From Pseudoscleropodium purum (taxonomy: Eukaryota > Streptophyta > Bryopsida > Hypnales > Brachytheciaceae), in NCBI GenBank assembly GCA_963969395.1, contig OZ017798.1:3472001-3536000 (forward strand): a DNA stretch of 64,000 nt, read 5' to 3'. The stretch's first letter is position 1; the number at the start of each line of letters is the position of its first letter. Below, piece after piece: positions 24,235-36,228 of the stretch. The position numbers and the translations under genes were made by a program. Below the pieces are notes generated by a model that saw only the letters and a program-made list of their open reading frames with translations, searched no databases and was not told the origin of the DNA.

Positions 24235-24622
24235 TCCATTTCTGATCACCTCCCATCTTTATGATATAGACTATTCTCTTTTTAATCAATAGGAGATGAG
24301 CAATGATTAATTATGGCACAATTCTCAACGTAGTTGTGGTGCATTACTATTGGTTGTAAAACTCACAATATTGCAACTAGCCCTTGGTTGATTTTACAAT
24401 CAACCTATGGTCAAAAATAGAAAGGTATATATCACCATTATAGGTCAAAGAAAATCTTCCACTAAAAAGTTCATAGTCATTAAATTTAGTGTAATATAAT
24501 TCTAAAAAAATATGAAATCCTTCCAAACTCTATTTTTGTACAAAGAAAAAATTACTAATTCAAAAACCTACTCTCCAAATATGTGTAATTACTTAGGTAG
24601 TTGGAAATGGGTTGGCTACCCT
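24235..24622 (+). mobile_element. TA-type MITE, family C
   Basis: The left end AGTCAATCCATTTCTGATCA and right end AATGGGTTGGCTACCCTAG are inverted repeats. The body ('ttaattatggcacaattc', 'aacgtagttgtggtgcatta') matches the copy at 40,520-40,880. Non-coding. Confidence 0.55.
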
Positions 24623-24640
24623 AGTATTTATTCATTTATG

Positions 24641-24790
24641 TTTTGAAAAATTATAGAAGCCTTCTAAATTCTATTTCTGCACATTGGAAAAAAATTCTAT
24701 TGAAGAAACCCGCCCTACAAATATGTGTAAATGCTAAAGTGGTCAAAAATGGATTACTTCCCTTAGTTGGTTTTTATTTGACAAAGAAGA
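24641..24790 (+). repeat. Partial family C repeat beside the full copy
   Basis: It repeats the right-hand part of the preceding element: 'ccttctaaattctatttctg', 'caaatatgtgtaaatgct', 'aaaatggattacttcccttag'. It gives a local tandem arrangement. The 112-codon frame 24,643-24,981 begins inside it and has no recognisable domain. Confidence 0.45.
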
Positions 24791-25726
24791 AAAGAAGAAT
24801 TACTCCATATAAGCTAACATGGATCTCAAGTGTTGATAGGGAGGGTAACATTAGTACTAAGGGTGGGAGCAACTTCCTGCTTAGATTTGCTTGTGTCACC
24901 TTCATAAAAGACTTGGTGGTTGTACCCTCAAGAAGAAAAAAAAGTATCTCTCAAGGACTTCTTCTTTTCATAATGACTTGAGCTGGAAGCCACTTTGAGT
25001 CACGTGTAGTTGGCCATACCAACATGCATTGTGTATCTCCAAATGCAATAAGATACACTTCATGATTCATGAACATTGTACTTTTTGCTCCCAAAAACAA
25101 TTGCATTTCTAGCACATCCAATTCTCCACATACTTAATAGTGATTCTAAGAGTATCCCAAGCAAGATTTGGGGTGGAGTTGCAAGGTTTGTATGTGATGC
25201 TACTAAGGTAGGATGCCCATTGTAGACCATTTGGTTATTAGGCATAGTTATAGTTGTTGGATTTATGATTTTTGTTACAAGAAAACAACTAATTAGGGAT
25301 TGTTTTATATAAGTTATTGGCAACTCATTTTTTAGTAAAAAAAGATATGGAATATATTACAAGCAATCAAAGCAAAGATATATAGCTTCCCATTGTAGTT
25401 CATAGATGGAAACTATCTAATGTCATTCTTTTACTTTCCTACATGGATCCAATACAAACCCCCCAAACACACCTTTCTAACAATGAATGAACTTCTTGCC
25501 ATGTGTAAAAGCCCGACATGAGAATGTTCGTTGAATTTTTTGAATAGTGACTTTCCAATCCAATTTTAATGCTTTCATCTCCAATTCACAACACTTTGAG
25601 ACCCTATTGCACACTCAATGGAAAAAAAAAACTACACGAGAATGGAACAAAACTAAATCAGATCAAAAAGTAGAACTCCAAATTGAATTGTTGCTTGATT
25701 GCTCAGCTTATGTCTTTCAAGAGTGA
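24791..25726. other. Intergenic DNA; faint LINE-like coding trace on minus strand
   Basis: Minus frame 25,060-25,323 ends with SMWRIGCARNAIVFG. This loosely recalls the W-x-I-W-K-x-R-N-x-x-x-F motif near the C-terminus of plant non-LTR retrotransposon polymerases. It is too short to call. Nothing else is defined here. Confidence 0.2.
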
Positions 25727-26176
25727 GAGCATCCACACCCTTACACACTAGAGTTGGCAGCACTACCTTCTACTGTGCTCAAGCTTTGAACTATGTTCCT
25801 CCATCAACACACACCAAGCATCCATAAAAATCTCGAACAACCCCTCCCTCGCAAAACTTGAGTTTGACACAGAATCTTACCATATTGTTTGTCACCCTCG
25901 CCACGTCCCCCAATTTCAGATTCGCTCTTAAAATCTCACCATTCCAACAACTCAATGGACAAACAATAATAGTTACAATATGAATAATATAATAGTCTTG
26001 ATGGCATGAATAGTAGCCCACAGCCCACATACTGTCAGAGTGTGGTGGATAAGTTATTCCATGTGTCATGGTGGGCACTTGGCAAGCGCACCGTGCCACG
26101 AGCTTGAAACTGAACTGACAAGACCTCAAGGAGACATTTGGCGCGTCCGATTTGCTGAGCGAGGGTGTGGATGCTC
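25727..26176. mobile_element. Element with GAGCATCCACACCCT terminal inverted repeats (450 bp)
   Basis: GAGCATCCACACCCT at 25,727 is mirrored by AGGGTGTGGATGCTC ending at 26,176. Ends of this kind (GAGCATC...) occur in plant Mutator- and hAT-related MITEs. I see no clear 8- or 9-bp target duplication. A minus-strand frame of 132 codons (25,791-26,189) lies almost entirely inside and runs through the right terminal repeat, so it is unlikely to be a host gene. It has no domain I recognise. Confidence 0.55.
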
Positions 26177-26811
26177 CGTTTGATACCAAAATTTAATTTT
26201 AACGTATTTGCTCAACCTTTTGCTGGCATGAAGACAATGAATGGCGACTTAGTTTCTGACACAAGGCTGACCTTCATCCATTCTGCCCTTCCAAGTCGGG
26301 CATGATTTTAGACATTCACGAACGCACTCACTGTCAAGTCCTTACCTTATCTTACATGAGGCCACATCTTCTTCATCTCAATCCGAACTTTAAAAAAAAA
26401 AAAAATTTAAACAATGTCAATCCGGATTTCACAACTCAGCAAAAGCAGCTCCATTCATTGTCATGCTTCCATGATCAATGTATCTGAAGGTTGGGTTGGC
26501 CCCGTATTCAAAATTCGGTTGAATTTGCTTTGATGAGATCGTGGACAATTGTACTTGGTGAAACAGAGCAATCGACGTGGAACTGACGGACTCTGATATT
26601 ATGGCAAAAGGTAGGAGGCTGTAAAATGGTGCGGGCATTAAGAATGGACCCTAGGTGGCTGTGAAATGGACATGAGTTGGTTCTGAAATTGACCAGTGTA
26701 ATCATTGAATGAATCAAGGGAAAAAAAAACACATTATTAATTGCAAGAGCCAATCATTCTCTTTATTTTCCCCATTTTTATTTAGAATTGCAAGTGAATC
26801 GTTTATGAAAG
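26177..26811. other. Intergenic DNA, nothing defined
   Basis: GC content is slightly higher to about 26,700. Short open frames overlap on both strands without motif support. Confidence 0.3.
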
Positions 26812-27023
26812 ACCCAGGGTCACAAATAGGGACCTATGACCCAACTCATTTGAAAATTCATAAGTAATTCAAAAATCTTTGGAAAAATACAAAACCACTT
26901 GGGTTAGATTCCTCATCAATTTCTCTTGGTCTGAAAAATGAGCTATAAATATTCCCATAAAAAAAAAATACATGAAAAAGGCGGACCAGCCCCTAGATGC
27001 ACCATTTTTGAGCCTCCTACCTT
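26812..27023 (+). mobile_element. Diverged TA-type MITE related to 35,844
   Basis: The body shares 'aaaattcataagtaattcaa' and 'cacttgggttagattcct' with the 35,844 and 8,180 elements. The right end GAGCCTCCTACCT is followed by TA. The left end is decayed; bases 26,812-26,830 are a guess. Confidence 0.45.
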
Positions 27024-27095
27024 AATTGTCCTCTCGTCCCAAATTGGGCAATGGTCACAACTCCAGTAGTGAAATTTTGGGTTATAATGTTTATA

Positions 27096-27497
27096 GGGTA
27101 GAACCACCATAATCGACCATTTTAATGATTCTACATATGTCTTAGAGCAATATATGATAATGTAAATTTTTTGTCATGTTAAAAGATAGAAATTACGGGG
27201 ATTGCAATTTTGGGGGGTAGTTTTATGCTTTGAACTGAAATTACTATTAATTTTGGAAGCTAATAGTTGGTCCAAACCTATATCCGGTATATAGAGTCTT
27301 CCAATTTCAATCATTCAAGAACTACTTTTCCGCTCTTGCTTTTGAACATGTGTCATGATTTGATTAGTCCTAACTTTGAAAAGGAGGAAAAACACATTCT
27401 AAACTTTGGTTGAAAATTTGTTCCCACCTAGGTTAGAAATAGTTGCACCCCTATAGGTTGGATATGGTTCTTTGGTTGAAAATGGTTGGTTCTACCT
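27096..27497 (+). mobile_element. TA-type MITE, family B (402 bp)
   Basis: TA (27,094-27,095) is followed by GGGTAGAACCACC. The right end GGTTGGTTCTACCT is followed by TA (27,498-27,499). The body is the inverse of the 20,145 copy ('ccaatttcaatcattcaaga', 'aactttgaaaaggagg', 'ctttggttgaaaatttg'). Non-coding. Confidence 0.65.
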
Positions 27498-27499
27498 TA

Positions 27500-28185
27500 G
27501 TGTTTTACTTACTTGCCCTATCATATAACTCACTCTAATTTTTATGTAGTTGACTATTAGTGTTCATGTTTGTTTGTTTGTTTTGGAAAAGGATGATGAC
27601 TATAAAAAACAAAAAGAAGAAAAATTAATTTGGCTCACGTAAATTACCCGACTTGGGTGGGATGTTGTGAAGGAACAATTGTTGTTCATGTTGGATAATG
27701 ATGTGTTGCAAGGTGAACTATCTTGGTCGTAGTTTAAGGTTTTGAGTGGAAATTTAGTTGCCAATTATTTAGTGTTTATGTTGACATTTATTGTTGTAAT
27801 GTTAGATGCATTGTTGCCATTTTATTTTAGAGCTTTTAATTAGTGTTGCAAATATTAAATTCATTACTAATGTAGTGAAAAAGAAGTCTTGGAGTACCAT
27901 TGTCTTACTTATAACTTGGTACCCCATACATAATTTTTTTTCTATTAGTGGGTATACTTCATTCCAATGCTTCTCACTACATGTGGTTTTGATGTAGAAA
28001 AAATTAATTTGACAATTGTTAATCATATTTACTAGAAGGAAACAACAAAAAGTTAATTAGGGTAGTTGCGAAAAAAGGTGTCCGTTTTTTATAGCATTGT
28101 TGTGCTGCAAATGTAGGCATTATGTAAAATATGTATATTCACATTATTTAAATAGGTTTGAATGTTTGTAATATTATAAAAAAGA
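27500..28185. other. AT-rich intergenic DNA upstream of the 28.3-kb ORF
   Basis: No gene, hairpin or element end seen. Confidence 0.3.
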
Positions 28186-28250
28186 TGACGTCATTTGAGG
28201 TGACTTCAAGGTGACGCCTTTTCTCTGCTATTATAGATAACTATATAGAG
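28186..28250 (+). promoter_or_regulatory. Promoter-like segment: bZIP palindrome and TATA-like box
   Basis: TGACGTCA at 28,186-28,193 is the perfect palindromic core bound by plant bZIP factors. TGACTT and GTGACGCC follow within 30 bp. CTATATAGAG at 28,241 can serve as a TATA box, about 75 bp upstream of an ATG at 28,318. No functional evidence is available from sequence alone. Confidence 0.3.
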
Positions 28251-28317
28251 AAGGATTCACTTGAAAGCTTCATTTTATTTAATATTTTTCTTCTTCGTTT
28301 TTTATTTAGATTATACT

Positions 28318-28476
28318 ATGTCAAATTGGAGGGATTTTTTTGAGTCTCAAGATGAAGAATCTCAACCGGAGTGTGAGTTTGAATTTTCTTTATCGCAATT
28401 GTTGAATCAACTACAATTGCCATTGGATCTTTCATTGCTATATAGACGATTAGAAGATGAAGCGGAGCCATCTTGA
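28318..28476 (+). CDS. Hypothetical 52-residue acidic, Leu-rich small protein
   Basis: The frame starts MSNWRDFFES at 28,318 and ends at a TGA (28,474-28,476). The middle (LSQLLNQLQLPLDLSLLYRRL) is rich in leucine and could form an amphipathic helix; the flanks are acidic (DEES, LEDEAEPS). I prefer this ATG to the one at 28,261 because the extra 19 residues are a poly-F/Y run typical of AT-rich leader. It follows promoter-like motifs. The same frame continues past the stop with several further stops and protein-like stretches (NDKQYYCMVRPIKGICG at about 28,620). It may therefore be the intact N-terminus of a decayed longer gene, perhaps a transposase or domesticated relative. I do not recognise the family. 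Its codons are AT-rich, unlike those of the AP2 gene. Confidence 0.3.
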   Translation: MSNWRDFFESQDEESQPECEFEFSLSQLLNQLQLPLDLSLLYRRLEDEAEPS

Positions 28477-30210
28477 CCACCAAAACAACCATGCGTAGAA
28501 AAATGATGGCATAGTAATTTTTAACATGATGTTCGGACATTGGAGATTTTATTGTAGGTTGGATGTATTGAATTCAGTAACCATAAAGTCACATTTAATG
28601 AATGTTTTGAAGGTTTAAACGACAAGCAATATTATTGCATGGTGAGGCCTATCAAAGGAATTTGTGGTCACTAACAATGGTTAGAAAGGCCAATCAATCC
28701 TTTAACTAAGGCAAATTATATTGATTATATTATTACTACCATTAAATGTATTCTTAAATTTTTATAGATAGAATGATATTTTGATTAGAGCTTTAGTTTT
28801 TTTACCTCTATTAAATATATTTTAGGTTTTAGTTCTTCATTCCATAGTTGAAGTAATTTCCTACAATTATTTTGTATTTGTCAAGTAGTATGAAGAAAAT
28901 ATTAAAATAATTTGTCTTTTAAGTGAATTTGAAGTGAATTTTCTTCAAAGATAAAAACAAAGAGATAGTTGTGGGGCCAAATAAATGATCAATTATTGAT
29001 GTTATAGCTTTAGATGTGAGTTAGGAGCTAACCCCATTTGCTTGTGTGGTTAAAGTGGAAATAAGGTGAAGAAAAAAGTGGACACTATTCATTTTCTCTC
29101 CCATTGTGAGTTTAGGAAGAACCTGAATGTTTAGAGATTCATTGTATCATGAGTTTGAAGAAGTTTGAAATAAAATTTGTAGGAGTTATGTATCATGGTG
29201 TGTAGTTTCTAAATTGATTTCACTTGCTTAATTTAAAATTGTGAATCAAAAGTTATACTAGTTTGAGTGGAGAGAGGTTTATTGCCTTTGAAATTAAAAG
29301 GGACAAATTTTGACGGGCTATAAAAGACTGATAAGTTCTTGATTTGCAATGAGATTTGAAGGAAGTGTAGTAAATTTTTTATCTTTTCATAAAAATATTA
29401 CTCATTTTATTTGAAGTTTGTATGAATGAGTTGAAAGTGTAGAAATGAAGGATGGTCTGTTGTCTTTTTTTTCTCAAGGCTGAAATCTTGAATGGCCATA
29501 GAAGTTGAACAAAATTTTATAATTATTTAAAATTTGGAGAAGAAGTAGAAGTAGAAGTTTATGTTAACTTTCCAAAAGATTATTACTCATCTCATTTGAA
29601 ACTGTAGAACAATGATGGCACTCATCCAAAGTTTAGTTTGAAAATTAAAGGTTTAAGTTGGAGATTGGAAGAAGTTTTGAAGACTTGTGTGTGTGTATGT
29701 GTGTGTATGTATGGCTTGTGGCTTGGTAAAATTTGTTGTTGCAGGCGGCTTAGATTACACTAATGCTAACCTCATTTACTGTTGTGGGTAACAAAGTGAG
29801 GTTAATTGCTCACATGGTTGAAATTGGGTGACAAAGTGGGGTTAATGATTTATATAGTTGAGATTTGCTTGTTCTCATGGTGAAACTTAGTTCTTAAAGC
29901 TAATCACCAGCAGTTTGAAAGTTTAGAAGTCAATCTTTCGGATGATTCAGCTCATGGTCTGGCCATCTTGTATTCCGTCATTTCTTATCCCTACCTTTAT
30001 CCTTAAATCCACTTAGAGTTGCAGTAGAATAGGCCAATGGGAAGAGTCTTTAAGATCAAGTAAAAGATTCGATATTTAAGGTTGAAGATTTATTTGCGTC
30101 TATGCGTACCCGATTTCTAAGTCATTTCAAGTTGCAACTAGAATTCTTGAGATTTCTCAAGACAAATGCTCTCAACATAATAACATTTTGCCAAAACTGT
30201 AGTTTTTCTG
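28477..30210. other. Decayed region and AT-rich DNA; short GT microsatellite
   Basis: Bases 28,477-28,690 carry stop-interrupted protein-like sequence in the frame of the preceding ORF. A GT/GTAT microsatellite lies at about 29,685-29,713. Two short direct repeats of 'aacaaagtgaggttaat' type occur at about 29,790 and 29,840. No gene seen. Confidence 0.3.
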
Positions 30211-30315
30211 CTCAATACTACGAATACTACAAAATAAAACAATTTCAACCATTGATAAAAAAAATCAATGGTTAAAAATATTATTTTGAGTACTATGAAT
30301 ACTTGTAGTATTAAA
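30211..30315. repeat. Hairpin MITE-like repeat, about 105 bp
   Basis: Left arm CAATACTACGAATACTAC ... AACCATTGAT pairs with ATCAATGGTT ... GAATACTTGTAGTATTA. The central ATCAATGGTT/AACCATTGAT arms are perfect with a loop of 7 A. Ends are approximate. Confidence 0.55.
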
Positions 30316-31813
30316 ATAGTATTGTTTGAAAAAAAAACACCAAATTGTCATAGAAAATAGATACAATGAAGTATAAATTAATAAAAATAAAAAATCATGA
30401 ACAAAAAAATCTAAAAATTGGCCATTTGTGTGGACTTGATGGTAGTGAGATTTCATCAAAAAAATGAAGCCAAAATCATCTTCATTGTTCAGAAGTACAT
30501 ACGTAGAGGATCCTTCTTCACATGCATGTGAATGACATAAAATAATGTTTTCTTAAGTTCTTTTCAATGGGCACGTACCTTTTTAGACTTTAGTGTAGAA
30601 ATATTATACTAAAATTTAAGTTCTACATCATTAATTATAGGTCCTCCACAATACTAAAAAATTCTAAATTGCAAAGTGTGACAAATTAGCTTAATTGAAA
30701 TTTAATTTATTTTTTTCAATATTTTTTGAAAATAATAATTCTCTTTAATGAACAAGTTTGTCATCTTCAATAAAAAAAATTCAAGTATTTTGGCTTCATT
30801 CCCCAAATGTTATGGCTAAACTAAATTCTGCAACTTAAAGTGTAACAGAAAATAGAACCACTCTTTCTTGCAACTACTTATTAATGAATAGTTTGCAAAA
30901 GAAGGCAAATTAACAATTGCGTTATGAAACTCTAAAGAAAGAGTAAGTACTATACATTTTGAATCCTATTTGACATATTTTGAATCATGTGAGTGGAATA
31001 ACTACTCCTTTTTAATTCAATAGAAGGTTTGAAACCTTTAATAATAGAAAGAATTTGGTCAAACTTTCTATTTGGGTAATTGCAAGAAACATTTGTCATT
31101 TGGGGCTCAAAATGACATGAGTATTGGAGTATTATGACTTTTGGAATAATTTTTTTTAAATGAAATAAAATATAAATAATTTGTAAAGCCTTCAAAGTAC
31201 TATGTGTGTGGAAATTTAGGCTTAGAAAATTTTATCTCAAAAAATTATGTACAAAAAAAGAATGATGGAAAATACAAGAAAATAGGTACTTTGGAACTTG
31301 ATTTTGAAGATGCTTCTTCTCATGTGCATCTTTGGGGGAAAAGATTGTGTTCTTTAAATGTATGCAAAGGTAGTGCACTCTGTGCGTATATGGAAGGTGG
31401 ATAATTTATTTTTTATAGAAAATCTCTTTGTAGGCTTGTATCACTCAGGTAGAAGTTTTCATATCCCAATTTTGACCTTCAAATTTGCATTTTGGGTTAG
31501 AAACAATACTACGCACCCTTCAAATAGCTAAGGTAGACATCCAATTTGGGACAATTTAAAAATAATAAATAATTGAAAAAAATTGAATTTTTTTTATTTC
31601 AACATCTAAAACTATTAAATGTACCTTCATTTCAAATTACATAGAAAATGGACATATGACACAAAAGTTATAAGCAAAAAAACATTTGTCTAATGCCAAA
31701 GGGACAAAAAAAGGACAAGTATATCTTACAACATCCCATTTATCAATCACAGCATTTAATAAAATAGAGACCATGAAGACTCCAAATGGTACTTATCATA
31801 TTTACCTCCTACC
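30316..31813. other. AT-rich intergenic DNA, nothing defined
   Basis: No gene, hairpin or clear element end. Short chance ORFs only. Confidence 0.3.
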
Positions 31814-32725
31814 CCCCTAAAGTTCCATAACTATGTTTTAATTGGAAATGCTCAAAAACTGTCATTTCTAGTACAAGTACAAAACTTTTGATATTTTTTT
31901 TGACATATGTAACTATAGAATCTTGTAGTATGCTAACTTGAAAATATGTAGTAAAATTTTCAGACATGTCCATCACGTGGATTGCAAGATATAAACATTT
32001 AAATTCACTAAAATCATTTTTTCTACCCTTCAAAAAGAAAAGCACCTACACTTCACAAGCTCACTTTTCTATTAAAAAAAGGTGCAAAATGGTAGTGCTT
32101 CTTTGAATTCTTTTTATTAGTCAAGTAATCACATGCTTGAAAAAATTTAGATCATTTGGAATTGTACAACATATAGGAAAAAAATAGTAAATAGATAGTA
32201 GTAAAGAATGATTCAAAATACTAAATTGTTAAGAATTTAATTATGGAATTAAAAAAAATGCCGATCCCAATGTTAGGAATGTTGTAATTAACAATCTACA
32301 TCTTCCAATTTTATTTATTTTCCAAAAATATTGAAAATTCAGTAAGATAATAGACTTCAAAGTTTATTTAGAGTAGAGAATCCAAAATCGCCTACAAATA
32401 AAAAATCCTCATAGCTTTTGACCCATTGATCAAAATGGAATGATTCAAAGCTTTCCATTTATATATAATTCTAGAAAACCAATTTCAAATTTTTGTTTAT
32501 GAAAAAAGTGATTTTTTCTTATCTACTAAAACTGTCCATTTACAAAAGAAATAACATATTAGGCCATAACTTTTGACTCCTATTTCCCAATTCATGAAAT
32601 TTAATGTATATGAAAGATATTCCTTGTCTACACCTTCTATTAAAATTTCAACTTAAAATATACAAATCTTCATTCATAGCAACTTGCCCAAAATATCCAA
32701 TAAAACCATGTTGGTCCTTTACAAA
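31814..32725 (+). mobile_element. TTAA-type element, family A copy (about 912 bp)
   Basis: The left end CCCCCTAAAGTTCCATAAC matches the reference copy; the right end GGTCCTTTACAAA is followed by TTAA (32,726-32,729). The body follows the reference copy module by module, including 'cttttgacccattgatcaaa' and 'ataacttttgactcctattt'. The left TTAA is not preserved. Non-coding. Confidence 0.6.
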
Positions 32726-32729
32726 TTAA

Positions 32730-35100
32730 AGAGCCAATGTGCAAGTTTCAACTTTGAAGCCCAAGGCTATGGAGTTGATCTACTTGTTAAATAATCAAAA
32801 ACTTTTATTATTTTGCATCATAACTTCCAAATCTTCATAGAACTTATTTGTAAACATTTTTTAAAACAAATTCATAAGATCCTATGATTGGTCACAGTGT
32901 ACCCCTTTATACTTGGAAAAATATTTCAATATTACATTTTTGGATCATTTTCTAAGACCATAGATATTTGGGACACTAAAAGTGTGACAAATTAGAAGTA
33001 ACCAAGATAATTAGTTACTCTAGTCATTTAAGCAATAATAGATAATGTGAGAGATGATAAAAGAATACTTCTTGTTTAATTCAACATAGTGTGCAATTAC
33101 TTGAGGAAGGGAGACAGAGATAAGTCTAACATAAAAAAAACTTTAGTATTCACTCCAAGATCTACTCCTAATTTGGTATTAATTACATATTATATTTCTC
33201 TTACTAAAAGCATTAGATTCGACAATGTTTGAAATACACTTATGAAACATAAACAATGACATGGTAATTTCTACTTACAACATTGGTAGAAGGCCTTGAA
33301 GTGCCAAGTTACAATTCGAGAGCATGGTTCCAAAGGCCAATATAGGTACCAAGCTAGTGCCCATATAGACCTTTATAGTATACCATTGAACCATAATGTC
33401 ACATTGTAACTAAGTTCAACATATTAACCTCCTTTCTACTAGAGTAATATATTCAAACTCAAAATTGAAAACATTATATACTTTGAATTAGACCTCAAAG
33501 CTAAAAAATGAAAGACTATCTATATTTTTGCCATACAAATTATCTTTAGTCTAACCTTAAGGATTTTGTACTCAGTGACAACAATTTGTTGTACCAATAT
33601 GCTTGTTGCTCAACAACTTCTCAATTAAGAAAAACACAAATCACCAAAGCTTACTTGAGTCATAGACCCAAATTCAATGTTCTTCCAACATTGCCACCAT
33701 CTAATCAAAAGAGAAGGATTGTAATTCAAGATTTATTTCTTCATTCTAAATTGAGATCAACTGAAAAATACTAATCTAAATGTCCTTGAGTAGAAAAATT
33801 TTGCATCATATCGAAAAATGCTCATGAGTCTTTCAATGCTCAAACATTATCTAATGTATAATATCAAACCTAGTATTTTAGGCAAATGTGCCATTGTATA
33901 ATCAAAGGAGAATTAAGATATGTGCATCTAGAATCATGACTTGAATATATGTTTTAGTTTCATTTGAGATGACTATTTTGAGTGCATATATCTGTCAACT
34001 TATAATCCTTTCCTATCACTTTGTTTGCCACATGGCACAAGATAATTGGAAGAATAAAGGCGGTTTTAATCATAAACCTATCCTACATTTGTTTTTGGAG
34101 AGAGGTATAAATCTTCAATATTTTCAAATGATTTTGATTAAGTTTGCAAGAGAATGTTATGTCCAAACATTAGCTTATTGCTCCTCAGTTTGACCAATTA
34201 TTTAGTACAAGATGCAAGTTTGATTTGGGAGGTAGATTTGCCATCATACCATTGGATAGTGAATCCAATCTTATAACTCATAATGCCTTCACTCTTACTA
34301 CATTCTTAGATTTGCAAAAAGTATACATATGGATGTTTGTGATGACCTATTCAACTTAATATTATGTCCCATAATACTCTTGAGCTTCCGTGAGCATTAT
34401 CAAGTCCATAATCTTTCTTCTCATTGCAAGTCCTTGGATCAATTAGAAAGTACAATAGATCATGACATTTTTAATTAAAGAAAACCTATTACCATTGTGT
34501 TTGCATTTGCACTTGTGTTCTAAATAGGTGGCCTCAACCAATTTGTGAAGACTTGCATGAAAAGAGGTCCTCCTTCTAAGCCTCATAAGAGATAGAATTA
34601 TTTGAGGAGTCTCCGGTAAGAACAAGTAAGGGCCCATAACCACTTTAGAGCATAAATTTGTTGTATCTCTAAGATTCTTTGGACTTACAAGAGATTGATT
34701 CCTTGCTTCAAAGCATTGTGAGATGCTAATTAAAGAGGCTCCATGTAGTTGCCTAGAGTTGGGAGTGTGGACAAGATTAGAGACTCTTTATAGACCTCAA
34801 AAACAAATCTCAAGTAAGTCCTCTAGGCCATAAATTGAAGACCACTTTTCTTGAGTATGGTTGGGGGTGCTTTCAATAATGCTCTCAAAACTTCCAACTC
34901 TCAAGCAATAGTCCCATTTATGTATTGAAACAACTCACCATGGTCAAAAAAATTTAGTCATCTTTCAAAACAATGACAAGTAAGTTTATCATTCACAAAG
35001 GGGTGAACAGGCCAAGGCAAAGATTGCCCCCTTTATTGTCCCTACCAAAGATAAATGTAAAAGATAATCTCCTATTTTAAGTTGTGTTAATTTTATATTT
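32730..35100. other. Intergenic DNA, no gene seen
   Basis: Small plus-strand frames at 33,586-33,774 and 33,969-34,193 have no motif support. No element boundary was recognised. Confidence 0.3.
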
Positions 35101-35360
35101 CACCACCTCTTTTTGCTAATTTTGGGCCTCTAATAACAAATTTGAATTCAAAATTTCCAAAATTTTATGGGTGGCAACATAAAATTCCAATGTTTTTCCA
35201 AGGGGTACATCTAATAGTGATGTTTTCCAAGGGGGACATCGTAATAGTGATGAGGGGCAATTGGCGGGTCAATCCCCCCTTGGTCAGGACAACGTGGGAA
35301 TGTCCAAAGTGGGGTGGGTTTCAAATGACAACATGTTTGCCACTATGCCACTTCAGGCTG
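35100..35360 (+). repeat. Repeat related to the tandem pair at 63,000-63,490
   Basis: 'ttttgctaattttgggcctc' followed by 'aatttgaattcaaaatttcc' parallels 'cgtagctaatttggagcctc' and 'tgaattcagaatttgc' at about 63,362. The two loci are therefore copies of one element whose ends I cannot place. Two adjacent copies of 'ttttccaagggg' (35,195 and 35,223) add a short local duplication. Confidence 0.4.
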
Positions 35361-35843
35361 TAACAGTTCACATTGAAACCCTAATTCATGTACAAGCTTA
35401 GGGGCAAAGTACTCAAAGGTCAAAGCAGCATTAAATGGGAATTCTATGTCAACCTCCTACTCTCTTACTCTCTCTAATTGATAACCTTTATTTTTGTGCA
35501 GGAAAGATTCCTTTCCTTGAGTCAAAAGAAATTATAAATTTTCATTAATAAAAAATCAGTAATCTGAGTTAAAAATTGTGAATATGGACAGTAGATGTGC
35601 AGATCTGAGTTGACCAGCAAGAGAATGGAAACAATGTGTCCATGTTGTGGAGTCATTGCCATGGCCTTGAGCAGACAGTTGCAACTGAGCCCAAATATGT
35701 GTAAGGTAAGGTAATAACTCCACCTCATTGTGACCCATTTCTAAAACCAACCCATACCATAACATTGTTTGCCAGCTTAGAGGTACGTGTCCCTCTTGCA
35801 TCCTTGAAAAGAGGGGACCCTCACAGTGAACAAAATGGTCTTA

Positions 35844-36171
35844 AGGTAACAAGCTCTGAAATTGCACAGGCTCTAAAATCGACCACCCTATTCAAATGTA
35901 CACAACTTTTACATGTAACTATTTCATAGCCTTCAGCGATGTACAAACAATGTACATTTTAGGAAGTGGGCAATTTCAAAGCCCTATACCACTTCAACTT
36001 CAAAATTTCATAACTAATTTCAAAAAGCTCCAAAAAATATGAAACAACTTGGGTTAGATGTCAATTCCTATTATCTTTCAAGAAAAATTTACTGAAAAAT
36101 ACTTCAAGACGTTTCACCTGTCCAAAATTTAGTTTCAGCTCTTACGTGGGCGATTTCTGAACCTGTTACCT
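35844..36171 (+). mobile_element. TA-type MITE with AGGTAACA ends (328 bp)
   Basis: TA (35,842-35,843) is followed by AGGTAACAAGCTCTGAAAT. The right end ATTTCTGAACCTGTTACCT is followed by TA (36,172-36,173). The terminal repeats pair over about 20 bp with mismatches. The left flank matches 41,752-41,790, which lacks the element and gives a related empty site. Related copies: 8,180 and 26,812. Non-coding. Confidence 0.65.
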
Positions 36172-36228
36172 TATTGATGGCTCCTTAGCCAACTTCAATT
36201 CTTGCATTTACCCTTAATGGTTCCTTAA

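Noticed and set aside
25060..25323. Possible LINE reverse-transcriptase tail (SMWRIGCARNAIVFG)
   Set aside because: Only about 15 residues resemble the motif, with no RT domain or zinc knuckle nearby; too weak to annotate.
25791..26189. 132-codon minus-strand open frame
   Set aside because: Runs through the terminal repeat of the 25,727-26,176 element; no domain seen. Kept only as part of that element.
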